Source: Parvularcula sp964556115
Lineage (GTDB): Bacteria; Pseudomonadota; Alphaproteobacteria; Caulobacterales; Parvularculaceae
Assembly: GCA_964556115.1 (NCBI GenBank)
Contig: CAZKVC010000001.1
Coordinates: 248,001 to 312,000, forward strand
DNA: 64,000 nt
Direction: 5' to 3'
In this document: piece by piece, positions 54,101 to 60,476 of the stretch
Layout: the number at the start of each line of letters is the position of its first letter
Position numbering within the stretch: the stretch's first letter is position 1
Made by a program: the position numbers and the translations under genes
Notes under the pieces: generated by a model
The model's database searches: none
Told to the model about the DNA's origin: nothing
What the model saw: the letters and a program-made list of their open reading frames with translations, nothing else

Positions 54101-54189
54101 GCTTGCACGAGGTCATCGAAAAAGGGCCGGCCGGGAGGCAGGCTGTAGACATGCGGGCTGTCGTGCTCAGCGAGGTCGAAAACGGTCAT
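51151..54189 (-). CDS. addB: AddB subunit (alphaproteobacterial type)
   Basis: 1012 aa. An inactivated helicase-like N-terminal region (IFLPSRRAVRTLKEAF, LLIVGGLQEGVWPGDAAVDPFFSRAMRKELGMPLPEAEIGRVAHDF), then a RecB-type nuclease (GDIVHKLLELFVERYP, RGRADRIDYLREGLHIIDYKLGG). No Walker A is visible. The C-terminal tail lacks the CxxCxxxxxC arrangement of the iron-sulfur cluster known from Bacillus-type AddB. Works with AddA in break repair. 6 nt downstream of murU. Confidence 0.93.
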   Translation of the reverse strand: MTVFDLAEHDSPHVYSLPPGRPFFDDLVQALIATVGEDLDRLADMRIFLPSRRAVRTLKEAFLRRAPSGVALLPRITAVADLDEDDLLSDGLVRVAAPLPPAASSTSKRLRLAVCYRERMRTIHGATPPLHAALDAATLLSQASDQMIEYGVGTEALDQLRESELMAGMAGHWQSAIKILEVASSDWPEWLETERLLDTRDRRARLLEDISDRIAGDVRAELVLAAGFLGTSPSSRRFLRTIASMPKGAVVLPAFDHLLTDEAWAEIDAPHPQSAYRDLLADCFEIGRLQVVQIPHTDDQASRKRRELLSLALMPTESTDSWAEAVAALRADEKAHHALDGLGVAVARTMDEEADLIALAMRETLETPGATASLVTADRNLGRRVAGKLAGWGIEVDDSGGMPLAGSYRATFMRLIARVMAKPNDPGALAGLIHHQLFGLGMPASERRPLVQALDIVLRGRDLRDGWDGLAACLDDDWRPHCRLLNAEAAKKARALISELSEVFRDACIETGPVRSLLECHIKIAEKLAATDTEDGAERLFRFEDGEVLEPHLRQLLDETDILGDVEVEDYTEVFDSLLKGPVVRPPGGQHPRLSILGVLEGRLQSADLLIVGGLQEGVWPGDAAVDPFFSRAMRKELGMPLPEAEIGRVAHDFQDLAAAPKVLLTRSERQGPSPARPSRFMVRLESFLQLLGGEGRSFDWAPRLRALRDLRFRHEGPVAPASRPAPTIPGSRKPLKLTVSAIGTWIRDPYAIYAEHALRLKKLPSYDENFGPRDRGDIVHKLLELFVERYPDELPASVEDALLSQVDEVIHRYAMPERQRLLGRRFLRDSIAHAARFETTARSLGRPLATECKGKLVLPISDRQIEIRGRADRIDYLREGLHIIDYKLGGSASLAEDGNFSPQLFLLALMARQGGFDAVDGRSVEQIAFLRLNQDDQILTSEKDKTSRHLRGLDLMSELDAFEKRLTAFLTEQYQDDCPMPSQVHPFSRLSSGNYDDLARRGEWGRGQGDE

Positions 54190-54195
54190 CGGACG

Positions 54196-54906
54196 TTACC
54201 CGCCCATAGCCGCGAGGCGCTCTTCGGCTTCGCGATGGCCTTCGGGGTCGCCGACATGCATCCAGGCGCCATCGAAGAGGACGCCTTTCATCCGGCCACG
54301 AGCGCGAGCGGTGTCCCAGAACTTCCGGGTTGAGACAGCTTCGATGGGGGCGCCGTCGAAGAGTGAGGGGCGAAGGAGCTGCAGTCCGGTGAAGATGAAA
54401 GCCTCGCCTTCGTCCCGGTCCAGGATCGTCCCGTCAGCGCCAAGGGCAAAGTCGCCCTGTCCCTTGTAGCCGCTGGCCTGCCCGACAGGGACAAGCAGGA
54501 GAAGGGCATCGCAGTCGTCTGACCACCTATCCTTGAGCACTTTCGGCGCGGGCGCACTTCCGCCGGAAAGTATAGCATCTGTGTTCGAACAAAAGAAAGG
54601 ATCGCTGCCGAGAAGCGGGAGCGCCTTCAGGATGCCGCCGCCGGTTTCGAGAAGCGCCTCGCGTTCGTCACTGACGATGATCTCGGGCTCGCGGACCTTT
54701 TCGAGGTGCGCTTCGATCTGATCGGCCTTGTGATGAACGTTGACGACCGCGCGCCGCACACCGCCCATTGCGAGAGTTTCCAGCGCATAGTCGATCAGCG
54801 GACGGCCGGCCACTTCGATGAGGGGCTTGGGGCGATCGGCATCGAGCGCCCTGATGCGCGTGCCGAGCCCGGCCGCAAGAACCATGGCGGTTGTTGGATC
54901 ACTCAT
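54196..54906 (-). CDS. murU: MurNAc-1-phosphate uridylyltransferase (MurU-like)
   Basis: 236-aa nucleotidyltransferase: MVLAAGLGTRIRALDADRPKPLIEVAGRPLIDYAL (NTP loop), VNVHHKADQIEAHL, SDEREALLETGGGI, FFCSNTDAIL. With AmgK it converts recycled MurNAc to UDP-MurNAc, bypassing fosfomycin-sensitive MurA. ATG overlaps the amgK stop (ATGA), which is the usual pairing. Confidence 0.88.
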   Translation of the reverse strand: MSDPTTAMVLAAGLGTRIRALDADRPKPLIEVAGRPLIDYALETLAMGGVRRAVVNVHHKADQIEAHLEKVREPEIIVSDEREALLETGGGILKALPLLGSDPFFCSNTDAILSGGSAPAPKVLKDRWSDDCDALLLLVPVGQASGYKGQGDFALGADGTILDRDEGEAFIFTGLQLLRPSLFDGAPIEAVSTRKFWDTARARGRMKGVLFDGAWMHVGDPEGHREAEERLAAMGG

Positions 54907-55970
54907 TGGAAAAACTCCGGTACAATGTCCCTCAAGACTTCGGCCACCGGCCGTACCGGCTCACGCTCGAGGTCCATCGCGAACAGGCGTTCCATACGCG
55001 GAATAAAGGCTGTGTAGCGATCTTTTCCGTCGCGGTGAACAAGGCGCGCAAAAATTCCGAGGATCTTGGCATTACGCTGGGCGGCGAGAATGGCGAAATC
55101 TTGATGAAACGAGGCTGAATCGCCCGAGGCTTCCGCTCCGAACCCGATCAGTTCGGCCCGGACAACGGGCGAGACGTCGCGTCGGGCATCTTCGAGAAGC
55201 GAGACCCAGTCATAGGCAGCCTGGCCGATCATCATGTCCTGAAAGTCGATGACTGCGAGACCTTCATCCGTGACGAGAACATTCTCCGCATGAAAATCGC
55301 GGTGGACGGGATGACGCGGCGGCGAAAGGTTACCAAGAACGTCATCCCACGCCTCCAGCATCTTGCGCTCGTCTTTGTCCGATAGCTTGCGCCCCTTGAT
55401 CTTCGGCAGGTACCATTCGTGCAGCAGCGCCGCCTCGGTACGGTAGGCGAGCTGGTCATAGGGCTGGAAGGTCCAGTCCGGATGGGCATCGGGTCGAAGC
55501 GGGTCACTATGCAGCTTCACGAGCAGCTTTCCGGCTTCGCGGTAGTGAGCTTCTTCATCCGCGCCCGAAGCGATCTTGCGAGCAAGGTCCTCGCCGCCAA
55601 GATCTTCGACGATGGCGAAACCGCTCTCGGCATCCATCGCATGAATCTTTGCGGTCCGTATGCCGCGCCTCCTCAACACATCAGCCGCCGCCGCGAATGC
55701 ATTGAAGGAGTTCTGCGCGTTCCGGACGGTCGCTCCATAGCCGAGTGCCAACCTTTCCTTCTCATCCGTGCCCGGAGGACAGGGCGGCACAGTCGCAGCG
55801 TCCGGCGCCTCCATAAGAAGCGCAGGGGAAGGCCCACCGATGAGCCTGTAGTATCGCCGGGTCGATGCGTCACCGGACAGGGTCTGGAGGGTCGCATCCT
55901 TCCAAGCTGTGCCGGCTAGGAATCGGCGCCGCGCCTCCGCCTCGTTCTTTCCGGCCGTAGAAGCTGTCAC
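54903..55970 (-). CDS. amgK: anomeric MurNAc/GlcNAc kinase (AmgK-like phosphotransferase)
   Basis: 355-aa aminoglycoside-phosphotransferase-fold kinase: LSGDASTRRYYRL (ATP loop), IVEDLGGEDLARKI, HRDFHAENVLV (catalytic loop, Asp and Asn), VIDFQDMMIGQAAYDWVSLLED (metal Asp). AmgK phosphorylates the anomeric hydroxyl of recycled MurNAc and GlcNAc. GTG start at 55970 overlaps the tsaE stop as GTGA. Confidence 0.88.
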   Translation of the reverse strand: MTASTAGKNEAEARRRFLAGTAWKDATLQTLSGDASTRRYYRLIGGPSPALLMEAPDAATVPPCPPGTDEKERLALGYGATVRNAQNSFNAFAAAADVLRRRGIRTAKIHAMDAESGFAIVEDLGGEDLARKIASGADEEAHYREAGKLLVKLHSDPLRPDAHPDWTFQPYDQLAYRTEAALLHEWYLPKIKGRKLSDKDERKMLEAWDDVLGNLSPPRHPVHRDFHAENVLVTDEGLAVIDFQDMMIGQAAYDWVSLLEDARRDVSPVVRAELIGFGAEASGDSASFHQDFAILAAQRNAKILGIFARLVHRDGKDRYTAFIPRMERLFAMDLEREPVRPVAEVLRDIVPEFFQ

Positions 55971-56431
55971 GCCGCCCCTCCCGCTGCGAGGAGCGCTTCG
56001 GACCGCACCTCCCAATCATCGCCATGCGGAACGAGCGCAAGCGTCCGCGCGCCGTTCGCGGCCGGCTCGATCGTGATGTCGAGGCGAATGGCGGGAAGGT
56101 AAGCCTGTGCCCTGCCCGGCCATTCGATCAGGACGATCCCGCCTTCGAAAAGGTCCTCGAGACCAAGCTCGTAGGCTTCGTCAGGGCTTTCGAGGCGGTA
56201 GAGGTCGATGTGATGGAGAGGCGGCGTGAAGGGGTAGCTTTCGACGATCGAAAAGGTGGGACTGGCTACGTCGATGGCCTCCCCGGCCCGGTGTCGGATG
56301 ACGCTGCGGGCCAGTTCGGTCTTGCCTGCACCGAGAGGGCCGTTCAGCGTGATGCAGTCGGAAGCTTTCAGGCAAGCGGCCAGCCTTCGGCCGAAGCTCT
56401 GTGTGTCTTCGAGGGTTTTCAACTGGATCAT
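55967..56431 (-). CDS. tsaE: tRNA threonylcarbamoyladenosine ATPase TsaE
   Basis: 154 aa with Walker A LNGPLGAGKTELARSVI, SPTFSIVESY, HIDLYRLESPDEAYELGLEDLFEGGIVLIEWPGRAQAYLP (Walker B region). Powers the TsaB-TsaD complex (tsaD is at 40.7-41.7 kb). Full length. First gene of the operon running to trxA; divergent from the ferredoxin gene. Confidence 0.94.
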   Translation of the reverse strand: MIQLKTLEDTQSFGRRLAACLKASDCITLNGPLGAGKTELARSVIRHRAGEAIDVASPTFSIVESYPFTPPLHHIDLYRLESPDEAYELGLEDLFEGGIVLIEWPGRAQAYLPAIRLDITIEPAANGARTLALVPHGDDWEVRSEALLAAGGAA

Positions 56432-56509
56432 TGCCGCACCTGTCCGCAGACCGCTTGGAAGCCGCCGCCATGCCCGCTAGAGCCCCTATCACACGAGGAA
56501 GGACAGTCT

Positions 56510-56830
56510 GTGGTCAAGATCATCTTTATCGAACATGACGGGCGTGAGCACGAGGTGGAAGCGCAACCGGGCCTGACGCTGATGGAAGTTGCGGTCAAGA
56601 ACGGCGTGCCCGGTATCGACGCCGATTGCGGAGGTGCCTGCGCCTGCGCGACCTGCCATGTCTTTATCGACGAAGGGTTCCGCGAGGCGACGGGCGAACC
56701 CTCGCCTATGGAAGAATCCATGCTCGATTTCGCTTCTGACCGCGCCGACAATTCGCGCCTGTCCTGCCAGATCGGGGTCAGCGACAAGCTCGACGGCATC
56801 AAACTGCGCCTTCCGGAGTTCCAGGGCTGA
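56510..56830 (+). CDS. [2Fe-2S] ferredoxin
   Basis: 106 aa, GTG start at 56510 behind CGAGGAAGG. Cluster ligands in DADCGGACACATCHVF, with the fourth Cys in SRLSCQIG, the adrenodoxin/Isc-type spacing. Likely electron donor in iron-sulfur or heme-related metabolism. The stop overlaps the proposed mmcB CTG start. A longer upstream frame is antisense to tsaE. Confidence 0.94.
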   Translation: MVKIIFIEHDGREHEVEAQPGLTLMEVAVKNGVPGIDADCGGACACATCHVFIDEGFREATGEPSPMEESMLDFASDRADNSRLSCQIGVSDKLDGIKLRLPEFQG

Positions 56831-57291
56831 AGGCGCTCGCGCAAAACGACGCCCTTCCCGAACCGGGCGAAGGGGACGGCAGGCCCGAGGTCACGGCGGC
56901 GGTCACCCGCGGCGCTGCCCGTGTGCTTCTCGACATGGGGCTGGTGCCGATCCTCGAGCTTTCGCTACCCAACAGCAGGCGGGCCGACCTTGCCGCTCTT
57001 TCGAAGAAAGGCGAGATCGTGATGGTCGAGGTGAAGTCCTGCCGCGCCGACTTCGACGTCGACAGTAAATGGCCTGACTACAAAGACTACTGCGACAGTT
57101 TTTACTTCGCTGTCGCCGAGGACTTCCCGCAGGAGATCCTCCCCCAAGACGAGGGCCTGATTGTTGCCGATGCCTTCGGCGGTGCAGTGGTCCGTGGGCC
57201 CGCGCATCACCCCCTGGCCGGGGCGCGGAGGAAGCAGACGCTTATCCGGATGGCACGCCACGCCGCCTACCGCGCGCTCAGCGACCTCTGA
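56827..57291 (+). CDS. mmcB: MmcB family DNA repair protein, probably starting at CTG
   Basis: 154 aa from CTG 56827. MmcB (DUF1052) is an SOS-linked alphaproteobacterial repair protein with a PD-(D/E)xK-like fold; visible motifs RRADLAALSKKGEIVMVEVKSCRADFDVDSKWPDYKDYCD, AVAEDFPQEILPQDEGLIVADAFGGA and ARRKQTLIRMARHAA. The first standard codon (GTG 56923) would remove family-conserved residues (PEVTAAVTRGAARVL). Upstream of it in frame only CTG is available, overlapping the ferredoxin stop as CTGA with GGAG 8 nt before. Confidence 0.85.
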   Translation: MKALAQNDALPEPGEGDGRPEVTAAVTRGAARVLLDMGLVPILELSLPNSRRADLAALSKKGEIVMVEVKSCRADFDVDSKWPDYKDYCDSFYFAVAEDFPQEILPQDEGLIVADAFGGAVVRGPAHHPLAGARRKQTLIRMARHAAYRALSDL

Positions 57292-57322
57292 CACGACTTT
57301 ATTCCTCTCATTTGCAGGAAAG

Positions 57323-57355
57323 AGCGGCGATTCCGAAGAGATCGGAACCGCCGCT
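57323..57355. repeat. strong hairpin in the convergent intergenic region
   Basis: AGCGGCG-A-TTCCG and CGGAA-C-CGCCGCT form a 12-bp stem with one mismatch around a 7-nt loop (57323-57355). It lies between the 3' ends of mmcB and the HAD gene. There is no T-run, so it may block 3' exonucleases or act as a non-canonical bidirectional terminator. Confidence 0.55.
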
Positions 57356-57468
57356 TCGAGTCTCCGAAACCGAACGAGGAACGGCTCGGACGGGCAGCTA
57401 AGGTGGGTGGGGGAAATCGCTGCCGTCCCGCCGACACTACCAAGTTCTTATCTTGAGAAAAAGACGTT

Positions 57469-58176
57469 TTATTGTATCTGTTCTGTCATCACGCGGGCAA
57501 GCTCTTGCTGCAGAGCAGCATGAGTGGCAAGGACGCGGGTTGCTCCTGCCGCTTTCAGGCGCGCCGTGTGGTCGTGGAGGCAATGCCCGCCGCCGAGAAA
57601 ACCCCAGGTTTCCATGCCCGCAGCCACGCCGGCTTCAACACCGAAAGGACTATCCTCGATGACGAGGCAGGCGTCTGGCTCCGCGCTGAGCCGCTCGGCC
57701 GCATAGAGAAAGATATCGGGGGCCGGCTTGCCGCTCGTGACATGCTCGGCCGAATAGACATGGGGTAGAACGTGGGGGCCGAAGCCGAAGCGGTCGATCT
57801 TGCTGTCGAGATGGACCTGTTTGGAACTGGAAGCGACGGCCAGGCGAAAACCGAGCTCCTTGGCCCTTGCCAACGTGTCCACGGCACCGGGCACAGTCTT
57901 CATGAGGTGCCGCGAGGCGCGGCGGGCCTCGATGACGCCGGTGATGAGGGCTTCGCTCTCTTCCTCCGACGGCGTCCGCCCCAGAACGTCCTCGTATCCG
58001 GCGAGAAGTTCAGCCCTGAAGCGGTCATCCCGCTTGCCGGTGAAGCGCCGAATGAGATCGTCCGGGCCCCAGGAGAAGCCCTGCTCGCGCAGGAACTCCG
58101 CACTGTCTTCAAGCCCGACGACCTCGCTGTCCACGAGGACGCCGTCACAATCGAAAAGGACGGCGTCCTTGCGCAT
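57469..58176 (-). CDS. HAD-superfamily phosphatase (IA subfamily)
   Basis: 235 aa: VLFDCDGVLVDSEVVG (nucleophile Asp and general-acid Asp), VASSSKQVHLDSKID (motif II Ser), SGKPAPDIFLYAAERL (motif III Lys), VIEDSPFGVEAGVAAGM (motif IV). The cap resembles beta-phosphoglucomutase or phosphoglycolate phosphatase types; the substrate is not predictable. 13 nt after hppA in the same direction. Confidence 0.88.
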   Translation of the reverse strand: MRKDAVLFDCDGVLVDSEVVGLEDSAEFLREQGFSWGPDDLIRRFTGKRDDRFRAELLAGYEDVLGRTPSEEESEALITGVIEARRASRHLMKTVPGAVDTLARAKELGFRLAVASSSKQVHLDSKIDRFGFGPHVLPHVYSAEHVTSGKPAPDIFLYAAERLSAEPDACLVIEDSPFGVEAGVAAGMETWGFLGGGHCLHDHTARLKAAGATRVLATHAALQQELARVMTEQIQ

Positions 58177-58188
58177 GGTCTTGTCCGC

Positions 58189-60366
58189 TCAGGTTCCCAG
58201 GCTGGCGAGATAGGCCAGAAGGAGCAGCGCGACAATATTGGTGATCTTGATCATCGGGTTCACCGCCGGGCCGGCCGTGTCCTTGTAGGGATCGCCCACG
58301 GTGTCGCCGGTCACGGCTGCCTTGTGCGCTTCCGAGCCTTTGCCGCCATGATTGCCATCCTCGATATATTTCTTCGCGTTGTCCCATGCGCCACCGCCGG
58401 CGGTCATGGAGAGCGCGAGAAAGAGGCCGGTGACGATCACGCCCATCAGCATCGCGCCGACAGCAGCGAGCGCTTCGGCGGTCCCGGCAACCATGCCGAC
58501 CAGAACGTAAAGAACGATCGGGCCCAGGATGGGCAGCAGGGAAGGGATGATCATCTCCTTGATCGCGGCGCCCGTGAGAAGGTTCACGGCCCGGCCGTAA
58601 TCGGGCTTTTCGGTGCGGTCCATGATCCCCGGTTTCTCCCGGAACTGGCGACGCACCTCCTCGACGATCGAAGAGGCGGCCCGTCCCACCGCCTGCATGG
58701 CAAGAGAGGCGAAGAGGAAGGGCAGGAGCCCGCCTGCGAAAAGGCCGACGATCACGTAAGGGTTGATCAGCGAATAGTCCGGCGTCAGCCCCGTGAAGAA
58801 GGGATAAAGGTCGGGGTTTGCCGCGAAGTAGCGCAGGTCTTCCGCATAGGCCGCGAACAGGACAAGCGCGCCGAGGCCGGCCGAACCGATGGCATAACCC
58901 TTGGTCACCGCCTTGGTCGTGTTACCCACCGCGTCGAGAGCGTCGGTGGTGTCACGGACCGTGCCTTCGAGTTCGGCCATCTCCGCGATGCCGCCTGCGT
59001 TGTCCGTCACCGGGCCGAAGGCATCCAGCGCGACGATCATGCCCGCCAGGGCCAGCATGGTCGTCACGGCAATCGCGATCCCGTAGAGGCCTGCGAGATT
59101 GAAGGCCCCCACGATGCCGACAATGATGATGAGCGCTGGCAGCGCCGTTGCTTCCATCGAGACCGCAAGACCCTGGATCACGTTGGTACCATGGCCGCTC
59201 TCGGAAGCCTTGGCGACCGATCGGACCGGCCGGAAGCCCGTCCCGGTATAGTATTCGGTGACCCAGACGATCGCGCCGGTGACGGCCAGGCCGAGCAGGC
59301 CGCAGAAGAAGAGGCTGCCTCCGGTGAACGTGCGCAGACCGATCCCGCCTGCACCGGCGATCTGGTATTCATTGCCGAAGCCGACGATCAGACCCGTCAC
59401 GATAGCGAGGGCGATGATCGAGAAGCCGCCGGTGGCGATCAGCCCTTTGTAGAGCGCGCCCATCACATTGGTCGAACCCTTGGAGAGCTTGACGAAATAG
59501 GTGCCCGCGATCGAGGTCAGGATGCACGAGCCGCCGATGGCCAGCGGATAGATCATGAAGGTCTGCACCGCGGAGAGGAGGTTGCCCTCAGCCGTGGGAA
59601 CCCCTGCGAAGAGGATCGAGGCCAGAACCATGGTCGCGGCGATGGTGACGACGTAGGTCTCGAAAAGGTCGGCCGCCATGCCCGCGCAGTCGCCGACATT
59701 ATCGCCCACATTGTCCGCGATGGTGGCGGCGTTGCGCGGGTCGTCTTCGGGGATGCCTGCCTCGACCTTGCCGACGAGATCGCCGCCAACATCGGCGCCC
59801 TTGGTGAAGATGCCGCCGCCCAGCCTGGCGAAGACGGAGATCAAGGACGCGCCGAGAGAGAGAGAAATGAGACCGTTGACGACCTTGCGGCTCTGCTCCT
59901 CATAACCGAGCGGGCCAATCAGGATGGCGAAATAGACCGCGAGACCAAGAAGGGCGAGGCCGGCCACGAGCATGCCCGTCACCGCACCGGCCTTGAAGGC
60001 GATGTCGAGGCCTTTCTGAAGGCCGTGCCGCGAGGCCTCGGTGGTGCGTACGTTGGCCCGCACCGAGATCAGCATGCCGATGAAGCCGGCCGCGCCCGAA
60101 AGCACCGCGCCGAGGACGAAGCCGACGGCCGGAACGAAATCGCCACGGAAGAACAGCAGGAGGAGGACCGTCACCACCACTCCGACAATGGCGATGGTGG
60201 TGTATTGCCGGGTCAGATAGGCCGATGCGCCTTCCTGGATCGCACCTGCGATCTCTTGCATTCTTTCATTGCCGGCCGGTGCCGCCATGACCGAACGCGT
60301 GGTCACGACGCCATAGGCTATGGCCGCGAAACCCGCCAGAATGATGAGCAAGAGCCAAACTGTCAT
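58189..60366 (-). CDS. hppA: membrane-bound proton-pumping pyrophosphatase
   Basis: 725 aa, about 16 membrane helices. Active-site loops [57 protein letters not shown] and [14 protein letters not shown] with [22 protein letters not shown]. It couples pyrophosphate hydrolysis to ion pumping across the inner membrane. The GNTTKA motif carries lysine where K+-dependent enzymes have alanine (GNTTAA), which marks the K+-independent class, usually H+ pumps. The S9 peptidase gene lies upstream on the same strand, 110 bp away. Confidence 0.96.
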   Translation of the reverse strand: [725 protein letters not shown]

Positions 60367-60419
60367 GCTGCTTTTCCCCTCAAGTTACCCGGCGCCCCTT
60401 GCGCCAAAAAAGGTGGTCT

Positions 60420-60450
60420 ACGGCTGTACAGCCGTTCTTGATTAAATCAA
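60420..60450. promoter_or_regulatory. two adjacent palindromes upstream of hppA
   Basis: ACGGCTGTACAGCCGT (60420-60435) is a perfect 16-bp palindrome, and TTGATTAAATCAA (60438-60450) a perfect 13-bp one, 54-84 nt before the hppA start in the spacer behind the S9 peptidase gene. They may be regulator sites for hppA, or the first may fold as a hairpin after the peptidase mRNA. Confidence 0.4.
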
Positions 60451-60476
60451 TGACAAGTGACTAGTTCAGATGTGAC

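Noticed and set aside
57772..60441. 889-codon plus-strand frame opposite hppA
   Set aside because: Composition is His/Arg/Asp/Gly-rich and repetitive, with no recognisable domain; it is the antisense shadow of hppA in GC-rich DNA.
60438..60450. Possible FNR/CRP-type box before hppA
   Set aside because: TTGAT and ATCAA are separated by 3 nt, but FNR sites need 4; kept only as an unassigned palindrome.
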